Shown: positions 42,101 to 50,848 of the stretch, piece after piece
How positions within the stretch are numbered: the first letter of the stretch is position 1
How the letters are laid out: each line of letters starts with the position of its first letter
Source of the DNA: Gordonia insulae
Lineage (GTDB): Bacteria; Actinomycetota; Actinomycetes; Mycobacteriales; Mycobacteriaceae
Assembly (NCBI RefSeq): GCF_003855095.1
Contig: NZ_CP033972.1
Span: 372,001-436,000, forward strand
DNA length: 64,000 nucleotides
Direction: 5' to 3'
Notes under the pieces: model-generated
Seen by the model: only the letters and a program-made list of their open reading frames with translations
Database searches by the model: none
What the model was told of the DNA's origin: nothing
Translations under genes and position numbers: made by a program

Positions 42101-42315
42101 CGCCCGAGCGTGGCAGGGGAGTCCGGCCAGGTCAAGGCCATACCGACCGCCGAGCAGGTGCGACACCCGGCGACTCCCACGAACAGATGAAATCTGGGGA
42201 CAGATGTGGCCAGAAGTCGGTACCGAGGTCCACTTGTCCTGCGATCCTTTGCTAGCGTGAAGCGCGACAAGTAGGTGCGACCTACATCACTGCTCTGAGT
42301 CGAGGGAGAACAGCC

Positions 42316-42726
42316 ATGGGTGTCCGCACGAAGAGCCGCGTTGCGGCCGCGGGAATTGCATTCGCGAGTGTCGCGGCGGCCGGAGCGGTGATGGCCGCGC
42401 CGGCGAATGCGGCGGTCAGTGACATCACGATCGACAACTCCGCCCTGTTGGGGTCCGTCGGTGAGCAGCGATACGGAGCGGGATGCGGATATGGCGTCAT
42501 CGCCACTGCCACTCCGGATTCAAATGTTGATTTCTACATCAACAACAACAAAGTCGGCACCTTCAAAGCAGATGGCGGCAAGGCCACCTATCCGTGGTTC
42601 CCTGTCGCCCCGGGCAAGTACACGATCGTGGCCAAGGAGGGGGCCCAGGACCCGGGTAAGTCGACCGGTGAGATCACCGTCGGCGTGGGTGTCTACACCG
42701 GAAGTTCGTGCATTGTCATAGGCTGA
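42316..42726 (+). CDS. Secreted small protein, array member 1
   Basis: 136-aa precursor. A Sec signal peptide (cleavage near APANA-AV, residue ~33) is followed by a compact beta-rich domain. The conserved array pattern is present: an early hydrophobic strand (ISDITID in the form VSDITID), GSVGEQRYGAGCGY with the first Cys, alternating strands, FPVAPGKYTIVA, and a last Cys in SSCIVIG at the C-terminus. The two cysteines probably form a disulfide closing an Ig-like sandwich. A good SD (GAGGGAGAA) precedes the ATG. Function unknown; the shortest and most divergent of five paralogues. Confidence 0.75.
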   Translation: MGVRTKSRVAAAGIAFASVAAAGAVMAAPANAAVSDITIDNSALLGSVGEQRYGAGCGYGVIATATPDSNVDFYINNNKVGTFKADGGKATYPWFPVAPGKYTIVAKEGAQDPGKSTGEITVGVGVYTGSSCIVIG

Positions 42727-42896
42727 CATCGTAGTCCCAGATCAGACGTGGTCACAGCGCGTGAACTCTGCGCGACGATGCGGCCATTTCCGGCTACAAC
42801 GGTTGCCGAATCCTGATTTCTGTGAAATACCTGAACCTGCGGTCGCGATCGTCGGGATGCGACCGTTTCAACGAAATGCCAAGGGAGAACCAGCAC

Positions 42897-43364
42897 ATGG
42901 CTGTTAGCAAGACCCGCCGCACCCGTATTCTCGGTGCCGCCACCGCATTCATCGGCGTCGGAGCAGCAGGCCTCGTGATGGCCGCTCCGGCCAGTGCTGA
43001 TGTGTCTAAAGTCGAGATCACCACTCCGTCCGGCTACGGCTCCACTATCGGCCAGTACGGCACGACTTGCGCGTACGATGTCGCGGCAACTGTCGACAAT
43101 TACGCATCCTCGGGTGCCCCCCAGGTGACTTTCACAGTCTCGAAGGACGGCGGCGCATTTGCGCCACTCGGTGCTGCAGTTGATGCTACGTCGGAGGTTG
43201 TGACGACCGAGTGGACGCCGACTACTCCCGGCACCTACAAGATCCGAGCGACGCAAGAGGGCGTGAGCGCGACTACCGCAAACTTGTCGGTTGCCCAGGG
43301 CTTCTCGCCTAACAGTGGCTCGGTGGAGCTTCCGCTGACCGACGCCTGCATCGTTCTGGGCTAA
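42897..43364 (+). CDS. Secreted small protein, array member 2
   Basis: 155-aa precursor with signal peptide ending in APASA. ATG 42897 follows AAGGGAG. Mature part starts DVSKVEITTPSGYGS; the first Cys is in YGTTCAYDVAATV, then PQVTFTVSKDGG, WTPTTPGTYKIRATQ and the terminal Cys in TDACIVLG. The strand order and PGTYKI element resemble bacterial Ig-like domains. A strong terminator follows, so this is its own transcription unit. No family is recognised beyond the array. Confidence 0.75.
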   Translation: MAVSKTRRTRILGAATAFIGVGAAGLVMAAPASADVSKVEITTPSGYGSTIGQYGTTCAYDVAATVDNYASSGAPQVTFTVSKDGGAFAPLGAAVDATSEVVTTEWTPTTPGTYKIRATQEGVSATTANLSVAQGFSPNSGSVELPLTDACIVLG

Positions 43365-43380
43365 TTCTCTGATCTCACCT

Positions 43381-43419
43381 CAACGGGTGTTGCGGACCAC
43401 CGGTCCGCAACACCCGTTG
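43381..43419 (+). terminator. Strong hairpin terminator after array member 2
   Basis: An 18-base-pair perfect stem from 43381-43398 to 43402-43419 with an ACC loop, followed by TGTTTTCTC. Confidence 0.88.
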
Positions 43420-43555
43420 TGTTTTCTCGCATCAAAAACAATGCACCACAAGAGATTTCCGTTTCCAAACCCTGGGGTATCCTCATCCGTGTTTGTTACG
43501 TTCGTTGGGAGCGGACGTCTGTTCCGCTCGAAGACGAGGCAACGGAAAGGACATC

Positions 43556-43978
43556 ATGACCATTTCCAGGAGTCGTATCTTCGGCACAACCGCTGCGTGC
43601 GCCGCGATCGCCGCCACCGGTTTCGTCATGGCGGCGCCCGCGAACGCCGCGGTCAGCGGCCTCACCCTGCAGGAGCAGTCGGGCTACGGCTCGGTCGAGG
43701 GTTTGCGTGGTGCGGGTTGCACGTACGTTGCGAAAGTCGATGTGGCCGGGGACAACTCGGTCGTGACATTCAAGGTCGACGGACCCGGCAATGCGGACTC
43801 CGAGTCCACCGTGACGCCGGCCGACGGGACGGCGACATACCCGTTCAAGCCCGCCGGCCGCGGAACCTACAAGATCACGGCGGTACAGGGCGGGATCAGC
43901 TCGAACACAGTCACGGCCGAGATCGGTGGCAACGGTATCCAGATCGACCCGGAGACCTGTCTCGTGCTGGCTCCCTGA
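43556..43978 (+). CDS. Secreted small protein, array member 3
   Basis: 140-aa precursor; ATG 43556 is preceded by GGAAAGG. The signal peptide (FVMAAPANA) is nearly the same as that of members 1 and 2. The mature domain has VSGLTLQEQSGYGS, the first Cys in RGAGCTYVAKVDV, VVTFKVDGPGN, PAGRGTYKITAVQGG and the last Cys in ETCLVLAP. It lacks lipidation and LPXTG-type sorting signals, so release from the membrane is expected. Upstream ~180 bases carry no recognised regulator site. Confidence 0.75.
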   Translation: MTISRSRIFGTTAACAAIAATGFVMAAPANAAVSGLTLQEQSGYGSVEGLRGAGCTYVAKVDVAGDNSVVTFKVDGPGNADSESTVTPADGTATYPFKPAGRGTYKITAVQGGISSNTVTAEIGGNGIQIDPETCLVLAP

Positions 43979-44116
43979 TTCTCGCCTGATTTCGCGAATC
44001 CGTTCTCCGAGAAACTCGTTACGAACATTCCGCGAAATGCACTATCGTGTTGCACTGCTTTGATACGTTCGCGACAGTCGGTGGTCGCCGATGCCTGTCG
44101 AGAAGGGTCGCATCTG

Positions 44117-44554
44117 ATGAACGGAAAGCGTTGGGTCTGGACTGCCGGAGCAATCGTGAGTGTCGGTGTCGTCGGCCTGGTGATGGCCGGACCGGCGAGC
44201 GCGGCCACCACCAAGGTCGAGATCACCACGCCTTCGGGCTACGGCCTCGTGCAGAACCGCTACGGCACCAACTGTTCGTACGAGGTGGCGGGGACGGTCG
44301 ACGATTATTCGGCCGACGCGGAGACTGTCACCATCACTGCGAAGCCCCCGACGGGAGCGGTCAAGACTTTGTACGGACCGCAGAAGCCGGCGGCGGGCAC
44401 GGTGACTGGAACCTGGAAGCCGACCGTCCGTGGGAGTTGGACGATCACCGCCGCGCAGGGCACGTCAACGAAGTCGGTCACCGTGCAAGTCGGCACCGGT
44501 ACCCAACTCCCGCCGTTCATCCTCGGCGGCGGTTGCCTCATCACAGCTCCATGA
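44117..44554 (+). CDS. Secreted small protein, array member 4
   Basis: 145-aa precursor; ATG 44117 follows AGAAGGG. Signal peptide to MAGPASA. The mature start TTKVEITTPSGYG is almost the same as in member 2; the first Cys is in YGTNCSYEVAGTV and the last in GGGCLITAP. The C-terminal half has WKPTVRGSWTITAAQGTST, the counterpart of the PGTYKI element, and a GTQLPPF segment shared with member 5. A terminator hairpin follows. Confidence 0.75.
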   Translation: MNGKRWVWTAGAIVSVGVVGLVMAGPASAATTKVEITTPSGYGLVQNRYGTNCSYEVAGTVDDYSADAETVTITAKPPTGAVKTLYGPQKPAAGTVTGTWKPTVRGSWTITAAQGTSTKSVTVQVGTGTQLPPFILGGGCLITAP

Positions 44555-44573
44555 CCGTGTGACCACATAGATT

Positions 44574-44604
44574 CGGGCGCCGCGAGCTACGTTCGCGGCG
44601 CCCG
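44574..44604 (+). terminator. Hairpin terminator after array member 4
   Basis: CGGGCGCCGCGA pairs with TCGCGGCGCCCG (12 base pairs) around GCTACGT, 19 bases after the stop codon. No U-run. Confidence 0.7.
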
Positions 44605-44758
44605 ATGCCGTGTGTCCACAAGGCAAACTCGTCGAAGGTCACCAACTGACAACGGATGTGTTCAAATGGGCCCGAAACGGCCCATGCCGTTGTTAGCCTG
44701 AGTACACGCCCGTCGGGGGCGACGTTTACCGAGAAGCGTCGAGAAGTGGAGTAGTTCA

Positions 44759-45217
44759 ATGATGAATCACCGTCGCTCTGTGCGAACCGGCTGTGCCGCA
44801 ATCGCATTCCTGGCCGTCGCGGCCGTCGGCTCGGTGCTGGCGGCACCGGCGGGTGCGGAGGTCAGGGGAGTGGCGGTCGATACGCCCGCCGGCTACGGGT
44901 CCACCAGTGGCTCAACCAATTACGACGTCTACGGCACAGGTTGCGCTTATCAGCTCGACATCATCGTCGACGGCTTCGCTGCGTCGAAGTCGAACCTCGT
45001 GGTGACGTCGACCGCCAACGGGAAGAAAGTCACCCTGCTGAACAAGAAGCCGACCGCTTCGCTGGTGAAGGCGACCTGGCGTCCCACCACTCCGGGTGCA
45101 CACGTCCTGTCGGCCACGCTGGACGGTGTCACCAAGACCCGGACCGTCAAAGTCGCGTCCGGTGTTCAACTCCCGTGGTTCATTCGTGGCGGCCCGTGCT
45201 TCGTGCTGCCGTACTGA
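44759..45217 (+). CDS. Secreted small protein, array member 5
   Basis: 152-aa precursor starting at the tandem ATG ATG at 44759, with GTGGAG upstream. Signal peptide to AAPAGA. The mature domain has VRGVAVDTPAGYGS, the first Cys in YGTGCAYQLDIIVDGF, KPTASLVKATWRPTTPGAHVL and the last Cys in GGPCFVLPY. It shares the QLP-F segment with member 4. It ends the array and is convergent with the DUF402 gene. Function unknown. Confidence 0.75.
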   Translation: MMNHRRSVRTGCAAIAFLAVAAVGSVLAAPAGAEVRGVAVDTPAGYGSTSGSTNYDVYGTGCAYQLDIIVDGFAASKSNLVVTSTANGKKVTLLNKKPTASLVKATWRPTTPGAHVLSATLDGVTKTRTVKVASGVQLPWFIRGGPCFVLPY

Positions 45218-45237
45218 GACTGCGGCGGTCCAACGAG

Positions 45238-45259
45238 CCTGCGGCGTCTGGCCCGCAGG
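45238..45259. terminator. Hairpin between convergent array member 5 and DUF402 gene
   Basis: CCTGCGG and CCGCAGG form a seven-base-pair stem with an eight-base loop; it could serve both directions. Confidence 0.5.
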
Positions 45260-45266
45260 ATGAGCG

Positions 45267-45800
45267 TCAGTCGGTGAGGCGGTCCCTGAAGTAGACCGCT
45301 CCACCGGCGGCCTCGTCGAGCCAGCCTTGCACGTTGTGTCCGTGCTCGGCCGCGCCGACCAGTGCACGCGTCGCGATGGCGACGGCCTCCTCACATTCGG
45401 CTGTGCCGAGCAAACCGGCGGTGTGTGCCTCGAACAGCTCGTCGACGTCGATGAGGTGGAGGGGAAGGCCCGGCACGTCCACCAGGTCGAGGTACCAGTC
45501 CTCGGCGTGCCAGCGTCCGTGGTCGTCGGGGCCGGTGAAACGACCGACGTCCAGATAGAGGCGCTGCCCGTCACGGTGTCCGGGGGTGAAGTGGAAGATG
45601 TTTGCGCGCAACCCGAGTTGCGGGAGCAGCCACGACTCCAGGTGAGAGAACCGTGGGTGGTCCGCGGTTCGGGACATGTAGAGCCCGTGCCCGGAGACCT
45701 CGTACCGCTCGACCGGCCGTACGAACCCCTTGTTGTCGGTGTTGGTCATCGCCGGTACGTCGAAGACCTCGCGTTTGGGCGGATGGGGAGCGTCTGCCAT
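45267..45800 (-). CDS. DUF402-domain protein (Rv1632c-like)
   Basis: 177-aa protein. It contains RYEVSGHGLYMSRTADHPRF, WLLPQLGLRANIFHFTPGH and the acidic DUF402 core DWYLDLVDVPGLPLHLIDVDELFEA. Some relatives are nucleoside di/triphosphatases or FomD-like phosphate hydrolases using two metals held by acidic residues; activity here is not proven. The ATG at 45800 has a TAGGGT seven bases upstream, suggesting a leaderless message. Its place between coaE and uvrB matches the M. tuberculosis gene Rv1632c. It is divergent from uvrB with about 100 bases between. Confidence 0.85.
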   Translation of the reverse strand: MADAPHPPKREVFDVPAMTNTDNKGFVRPVERYEVSGHGLYMSRTADHPRFSHLESWLLPQLGLRANIFHFTPGHRDGQRLYLDVGRFTGPDDHGRWHAEDWYLDLVDVPGLPLHLIDVDELFEAHTAGLLGTAECEEAVAIATRALVGAAEHGHNVQGWLDEAAGGAVYFRDRLTD

Positions 45801-45807
45801 AGCCGAA

Positions 45808-45813
45808 ACCCTA
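45808..45813 (-). promoter_or_regulatory. -10 element of a leaderless promoter (DUF402 gene)
   Basis: TAGGGT on the minus strand ends seven bases before the ATG at 45800. Confidence 0.5.
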
Positions 45814-45892
45814 ATCGCTGCGTCGGACGTCGGTCGGGCCGTCGCGGCTCCATCCGATCGGCCGGTGGAACACAACTGTCGTAGCGCGCGTT

Positions 45893-45898
45893 TACCCT
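45893..45898 (+). promoter_or_regulatory. -10 element of a leaderless promoter (uvrB)
   Basis: TACCCT lies six bases before the uvrB ATG at 45905; no Shine-Dalgarno is present. Confidence 0.45.
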
Positions 45899-45904
45899 GG
45901 CACT

Positions 45905-48070
45905 ATGGCTTTTGCAGCAGAACGCCCGGTCCTCGCGCACTCCGAGTTCCGCCCCGTCGGTGAGATCGAACGCACCGGTGGGAACTTCGAGGTGGTCAGC
46001 GAGTACGAACCGGCCGGTGACCAGCCCGCGGCCATCAACGACCTGGAACGACGCATCTCGGCGGGCGAGAAGGACATCGTCCTGCTCGGTGCCACCGGTA
46101 CCGGTAAGTCGGCCACCACGGCCTGGCTGATCGAGCGGGTTCAGCGGCCGACCCTGGTGATGGCGCCGAACAAGACTCTCGCGGCCCAGCTCGCCAACGA
46201 GCTGCGCGAGATGTTGCCGAACAATGCCGTCGAGTACTTCGTCTCGTATTACGACTACTACCAACCCGAGGCATACATCGCGCAGACCGACACCTATATC
46301 GAGAAGGACTCGTCGATCAACGACGACGTCGAGCGGCTCCGTCACTCGGCGACCTCCAACCTGCTGTCCCGGCGGGACGTGGTGGTGGTGGCGTCGGTGT
46401 CGTGCATCTACGGTCTGGGTACGCCGCAGTCCTACCTCGACCGGTCGGTCGAGATCAGTGTCGGCGAGGAGATCGATCGCGACGCACTGCTGCGACTGCT
46501 CGTCGACGTCCAGTACACCCGCAACGACCTCTCGTTCACCCGCGGCGGTTTCCGGGTGCGCGGCGACACCGTCGAGATCATTCCGTCCTACGAGGAACTC
46601 GCGGTACGGATCGAGTTCTTCGGCGACGAGGTCGAATCGCTCTACTACCTGCATCCGTTGACGGGAGACGTTGTCCGACAGGTGGATTCGTTGCGAATCT
46701 TCCCGGCAACCCACTATGTCGCCGGACCGGAGCGGATGGCGAAGGCGATGACGAGTATCGAAGAAGAACTCGAGGCGCGCCTCGCCGACCTGGAATCCAA
46801 GGGCAAGCTCCTGGAGGCGCAGCGCCTGCGGATGCGTACGTCCTACGACCTCGAGATGATGCGGCAGGTCGGATTCTGCTCCGGCATCGAGAACTACTCG
46901 CGTCACATCGACGGACGTGCCGCCGGCAGTGCCCCGGCCACGCTGATCGACTACTTCCCGGACGACTTCCTGCTCGTCATCGACGAGTCCCACGTGACCG
47001 TGCCGCAGATCGGCGGCATGTACGAGGGCGACATGTCGCGCAAACGCAACCTCGTCGACTACGGATTCCGGCTCCCGTCCGCCGTCGACAACCGGCCGCT
47101 CACCTGGGACGAGTTCGTCGACCGGATCGGGCAGACGGTCTATCTCTCCGCGACACCGGGCCCCTACGAACTCGGCCAGGCCAACGGCGAGTTCGTGGAG
47201 CAGGTGATCCGCCCGACCGGACTGGTCGATCCGCAGGTGATCGTGAAGCCGACCAAGGGCCAGATCGATGATCTGGTGCACGAGATCCGTGAACGCACCG
47301 AACGCGACGAACGCGTGCTGGTCACCACGCTGACCAAGAAGATGTCCGAGGACCTCACCGACTATTTGCTTGAACTGGGTATCCGGGTGCGCTACCTGCA
47401 CTCCGAGGTCGACACCCTGCGCCGGGTGGAACTGCTGCGCCAGTTGCGCTCGGGTGAATACGACGTGCTGGTGGGCATCAACCTCCTGCGTGAGGGGCTC
47501 GATCTCCCCGAGGTCTCCCTGGTGGCGATCCTCGACGCCGACAAGGAAGGTTTCCTGCGATCCACCACCTCGTTGATCCAGACCATCGGTCGCGCCGCTC
47601 GTAACGTGTCCGGCGAGGTCCACATGTACGCGGACAAGATCACCGACTCGATGCGCAATGCGATCGACGAGACCGAACGTCGCCGTGAGAAGCAGGTTGC
47701 CTACAACAAAGAGATGGGCCTCGACCCGAAACCGTTGCGCAAGAAGATCGCCGACATCCTCGACCAGGTATATCGGGAGGCAGAGGACGACTCGGTTGCC
47801 GTGGGCGGGTCCGGCCGCAACGCCAGCCGCGGTCGGCGGGCGCAGGGCGAGATGTCCAAGGCGAAGGGCGGCGGCAGCGCCGGGGTCATCGAGAAGCGGG
47901 ACGCGTCGTCGATGCCACGGGCCGAGCTCGCCGACCTCGTGGCACAGCTGACCGACCAGATGATGAGTGCCGCACGGGATCTGCAGTTCGAGCTCGCCGG
48001 CCGCCTGCGCGACGAGATCGCCGACCTGAAGAAGGAACTGCGCGGGATGGACGCCGCCGGCATCAAGTGA
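45905..48070 (+). CDS. uvrB: Excinuclease ABC subunit B
   Basis: 721-aa DNA-repair helicase-like protein that receives damaged DNA from UvrA and recruits UvrC. Walker [14 protein letters not shown] starts at 62, and the damage-probing beta-hairpin is [21 protein letters not shown]. Further marks are [16 protein letters not shown] (DESH, Walker B) and [19 protein letters not shown], motif VI. The C-terminal UVR domain (about 675-715) has [21 protein letters not shown] and is preceded by a Gly/Ser/Arg-rich linker. Length is normal. I do not see a clear LexA box upstream. Confidence 0.97.
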   Translation: MAFAAERPVLAHSEFRPVGEIERTGGNFEVVSEYEPAGDQPAAINDLERRISAGEKDIVLLGATGTGKSATTAWLIERVQRPTLVMAPNKTLAAQLANELREMLPNNAVEYFVSYYDYYQPEAYIAQTDTYIEKDSSINDDVERLRHSATSNLLSRRDVVVVASVSCIYGLGTPQSYLDRSVEISVGEEIDRDALLRLLVDVQYTRNDLSFTRGGFRVRGDTVEIIPSYEELAVRIEFFGDEVESLYYLHPLTGDVVRQVDSLRIFPATHYVAGPERMAKAMTSIEEELEARLADLESKGKLLEAQRLRMRTSYDLEMMRQVGFCSGIENYSRHIDGRAAGSAPATLIDYFPDDFLLVIDESHVTVPQIGGMYEGDMSRKRNLVDYGFRLPSAVDNRPLTWDEFVDRIGQTVYLSATPGPYELGQANGEFVEQVIRPTGLVDPQVIVKPTKGQIDDLVHEIRERTERDERVLVTTLTKKMSEDLTDYLLELGIRVRYLHSEVDTLRRVELLRQLRSGEYDVLVGINLLREGLDLPEVSLVAILDADKEGFLRSTTSLIQTIGRAARNVSGEVHMYADKITDSMRNAIDETERRREKQVAYNKEMGLDPKPLRKKIADILDQVYREAEDDSVAVGGSGRNASRGRRAQGEMSKAKGGGSAGVIEKRDASSMPRAELADLVAQLTDQMMSAARDLQFELAGRLRDEIADLKKELRGMDAAGIK

Positions 48071-48103
48071 GCCGACGGCGCCGCCGCGGTCGGGCGCGTT
48101 CCG

Positions 48104-49327
48104 TCAGTTGTAGCGCGGGTTGTTGAGCACCGGGATCTCGATGTTGATCGGCATCCGCAGTTCGGACATGTAGAACAAGACGAACTGGCGGAGGAACTCA
48201 TCGAACAGCCAGTACGCCTCCCGGGGCATGCCGACGTTCAGAAGTCCCTCGCGCACAGCAACATACGGACCCCACGCCGTTTCCAGCAGCGGCGTCCAGA
48301 CCGGTTCGCGCGGGATCTGCAGCCATCCCGCGATCTGATCGCCGAGCATGAACCGGGTGAGCGCACCCAGAACGGGCCGACTCAACAACGAGAGGTCGAG
48401 GTTCATCCCCAGGTCGAGCAGGATGTTGGCCAGCTTGATGCCCTCGGGGGTCGGTGCCAGGATCGGATCGAGAACCTGCTTGGCCTGCGCATCGGCCTGA
48501 TGCCACGACGCCGGGATGTACTGGTCCTCCACTCCGAGCATGTGCGCGCTCACCTGCCACGAGTGCAGGAAGCCCTCGGACTCGTCGGGGGCGATCGGCA
48601 CCTTCCACTTCTGCAGATTGCGCATCACCGTGGTCGGCAGGCTGTGCCAGGTGACCATGATGTCGGCCTGACTGATCGGCTTGTCCTCGGTCGCGGCATG
48701 CACCCAGTACGGGGACTGGGGAAGGAGGTGCCGGACGGAGGCGTGCGCGAGACGCGTCTTCACACAGGTGACGACCATCTCGCCGTCGGGCTGATAGGCG
48801 TTGAGCGAGCCGATGTCGTAGCCGAGTTTTGCGGTCTTGGTGATGCGGTCCTTCATGTCGGCGCCGCCCTTGGAGTAGTAGACCGCGCGCGCCTCCTTCG
48901 GGATGACGGTGCTCATCATGCCGCTCGCGAAGCCGTACAGGACACCGAGATAGGTGCCGCGTTTCTGATTGAAACGCACCGCGGTCGCCAGCTTGCCGCG
49001 ATCGGTCCAGGACGGCAGCTGCCGGGCATGCTCCATGAAGTCGCGGAGTTCGGGTGGCAGGCCCGCGGGCAACGGCTGCCCGTTCTTGGTCCACGAGCGG
49101 AGCAGCCGATTGACCTCGGGTACCTGGCCACGGTCGAGCAGATTGGCGACCACGGTGTCCCCGTCGGGATCCCAGGCCTTGCGCGGATCCAGGCCGCTGC
49201 CGGTGCCGGGCACGGACCCGGCGGGCGACCAGGTCCACGGCGTGGCCGGTGCCACCGCCGCGACCGCCCCGGCCGCACCGACTGTGCCGCCGACCTTCAA
49301 GAAATTCCGTCTGTTCAGGCTGTCCAT
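48104..49327 (-). CDS. lcp: Latex-clearing protein (rubber oxygenase) Lcp, Tat-exported
   Basis: 407-aa secreted b-type-heme oxygenase that cleaves cis-1,4-polyisoprene to oligo-isoprenoid aldehyde-ketones. Start ATG 49327 follows GGGGAG. The N-terminus is a twin-arginine signal, NRRNFLKVGG, ending near residue 30. Residues corresponding to those described for Lcp of Streptomyces K30 with an offset of three are all present: Glu145, Arg161, Lys164, Thr165 and the proximal heme ligand His195 in TRLAHASVRHLLPQSP. KGGADMKDRITKTAKLGYDI and DIMVTWHSLPTTVMR are further Lcp hallmarks. Divergent from a TetR gene that resembles LcpR, the repressor described in rubber-degrading Gordonia. Confidence 0.95.
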   Translation of the reverse strand: MDSLNRRNFLKVGGTVGAAGAVAAVAPATPWTWSPAGSVPGTGSGLDPRKAWDPDGDTVVANLLDRGQVPEVNRLLRSWTKNGQPLPAGLPPELRDFMEHARQLPSWTDRGKLATAVRFNQKRGTYLGVLYGFASGMMSTVIPKEARAVYYSKGGADMKDRITKTAKLGYDIGSLNAYQPDGEMVVTCVKTRLAHASVRHLLPQSPYWVHAATEDKPISQADIMVTWHSLPTTVMRNLQKWKVPIAPDESEGFLHSWQVSAHMLGVEDQYIPASWHQADAQAKQVLDPILAPTPEGIKLANILLDLGMNLDLSLLSRPVLGALTRFMLGDQIAGWLQIPREPVWTPLLETAWGPYVAVREGLLNVGMPREAYWLFDEFLRQFVLFYMSELRMPINIEIPVLNNPRYN

Positions 49328-49368
49328 CTCAAGCTCCCCGTCCACGTCGACCACCGATATGATGCAAT

Positions 49369-49385
49369 GAAACGCAACTTGTTTC
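49369..49385. promoter_or_regulatory. Candidate TetR operator between lcp and its regulator
   Basis: GAAAC and GTTTC arms flank a seven-base centre (GCAACTT), 42 bases upstream of the lcp start and 102 bases before the TetR gene. The symmetry is modest. Confidence 0.4.
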
Positions 49386-49486
49386 CTCGTAACATCAATA
49401 GCACTGTGTGGCTGACATCACAAGATGCTGCGCACGCGGGCTGAGTCACGCACCCGGGGTAGTCTGGGTTCTCCCAGGAGGAGTGC

Positions 49487-50158
49487 ATGGAATCTGCGCC
49501 GCCCGACAGCGCGAGCCCGAAGTCCCTTCTCGAGCGCGCATTGACCGACGTCCTCGAGCAGGCCGACGATGTCGACCCCACCCGCGTCCGTCTGCTCGAC
49601 GCGGCATTCGATCTGTTCTGTCGTAGGGGAATCCAGCGGACCTCGATGGAACAGGTCGCCAAGCGGGCCGACCTGTCGCGGATCACCGTCTATCGCAAGT
49701 TCGAGACGAAGGACGCTCTGGTCGATCAGGTCATGCTGCGAGAGTTCCGTCGCTACTTCGCCCAGTTCCTCACCGACATCAGGCTGGCGCAGACCACCGC
49801 GGACCGGGTGGTCGTCGGATTCGTCAGTTCCCTGCGCGCGATCGGCGGCAATCCTCTGATCGGCGGTCTCATCGAATCGGAGTCCACCCTGGTCGTCGGC
49901 TCGTTGATCGGCGATGACGGCAAGATGGTCGCGACCGTGCGGGAGTTCGTCGCGGGGCAACTGCGCCGCGAACAGCGGGCCGGCTACATCGCGGCAGCGG
50001 TCGACGTCGACCTCGTCGCGGAGATGATGGTCCGGATCTCCGCGTCGTTCCTGACGATTCCGAGCCGCATCGTGGACCTCGGCGACGACGGCCAGTTGGA
50101 ACGGATCGCGCGGCAGTTCCTGGTGCCGATGCTCGATGGCCCGGGCGCCCTCGGGTGA
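49487..50158 (+). CDS. TetR-family regulator (LcpR-like) of lcp
   Basis: 223-aa TetR protein. ATG 49487 follows AGGAGGAG. A ~25-residue N-terminal extension precedes the DNA-binding domain: RVRLLDAAFDLFCRRGIQRTS, then QVAKRADLSRITVYRKFETKD. The C-terminal domain has FVSSLRAIGGNPLIGGLIESE and LVAEMMVRISASFLTIPS. Divergence from lcp and the described lcpR of Gordonia polyisoprenivorans at the same position argue that it represses lcp until rubber degradation products appear. Confidence 0.88.
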   Translation: MESAPPDSASPKSLLERALTDVLEQADDVDPTRVRLLDAAFDLFCRRGIQRTSMEQVAKRADLSRITVYRKFETKDALVDQVMLREFRRYFAQFLTDIRLAQTTADRVVVGFVSSLRAIGGNPLIGGLIESESTLVVGSLIGDDGKMVATVREFVAGQLRREQRAGYIAAAVDVDLVAEMMVRISASFLTIPSRIVDLGDDGQLERIARQFLVPMLDGPGALG

Positions 50159-50319
50159 CCAGGCCCGACTCTGCGTGCGGCGGAACATCGGAATTCGACC
50201 TGGATCCCACCCGATCGGCAAGTGTGCCGATCCCCACGAACTGCGGACAAATCGGCACGTCGCCAACTAACCTGCGGGAACAGGGGATCTAGAGTGTTCT
50301 TACAGTGTGGGGATGACAC

Positions 50320-50342
50320 CTGTCCCGAGACCATCGGGACAG
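50320..50342. promoter_or_regulatory. Hairpin in the leader of the universal stress protein gene
   Basis: CTGTCCCGA and TCGGGACAG form a nine-base-pair perfect inverted repeat with a GACCA loop, 11 bases ahead of the ribosome site. It could be an operator, an mRNA structure or the terminator of the TetR gene. Confidence 0.35.
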
Positions 50343-50362
50343 ACTGACTCGTGGAGGTAGGG

Positions 50363-50809
50363 ATGAGCGCTTATCAGACGGTCGTCGTCGGCACCGATGG
50401 CTCTGAGTCATCGTTGAAGGCGGTCGATCGCGCGGGGGCACTGGCCGGGGCCGACAAGGCAACATTGGTGATCGCATGCGCGTACTTTCCGAACGACCGC
50501 GGCGCCGGAGGCGCCGCAGACGTGCTGAAGGATGAGGCCTACCAGATCACCGGGTCGTCGCCGACCGAGGAGATTCTGCGGAAGGCCAAGGAACGCGCCA
50601 CCAGTGCAGGTGCCGAGACCATCGATCAGCGATCGGTCAAGGGAGCACCGGTGGACGCGCTGCTGCAGTTGGTGACCGACGTCAAGGCCGATCTTCTGGT
50701 CGTCGGTAACCGCGGACTGAACTCGATCGCCGGGCGTCTGCTCGGTTCCGTGCCGGCCGACGTCGCCCGGAAATCCGCGTGTGACGTACTGATCGTGCAC
50801 ACCACGTAG
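50363..50809 (+). CDS. Universal stress protein (single UspA domain, ATP-binding type)
   Basis: 148-aa UspA protein. ATG 50363 follows GGAGGT. The N-terminal strand is YQTVVVGTDGSESSLKAVDRA, with the conserved Asp, and the ATP-binding motif G-2x-G-9x-G-(S/T) is seen as LVVGNRGLNSIAGRLLGSVP. It ends SACDVLIVHTT. Such proteins are often induced in hypoxia or stationary phase; here no DosR-type site is recognised. Monocistronic. Confidence 0.92.
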   Translation: MSAYQTVVVGTDGSESSLKAVDRAGALAGADKATLVIACAYFPNDRGAGGAADVLKDEAYQITGSSPTEEILRKAKERATSAGAETIDQRSVKGAPVDALLQLVTDVKADLLVVGNRGLNSIAGRLLGSVPADVARKSACDVLIVHTT

Positions 50810-50848
50810 GTCCGGCGCACAGCAACGGACGTCCGGCCCTCGACACCG

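Noticed and set aside
45841..45904. LexA/SOS box ahead of uvrB
   Set aside because: No TCGAAC-N4-GTTCGA-like sequence; a short GGAACACAACTG stretch is not close enough.
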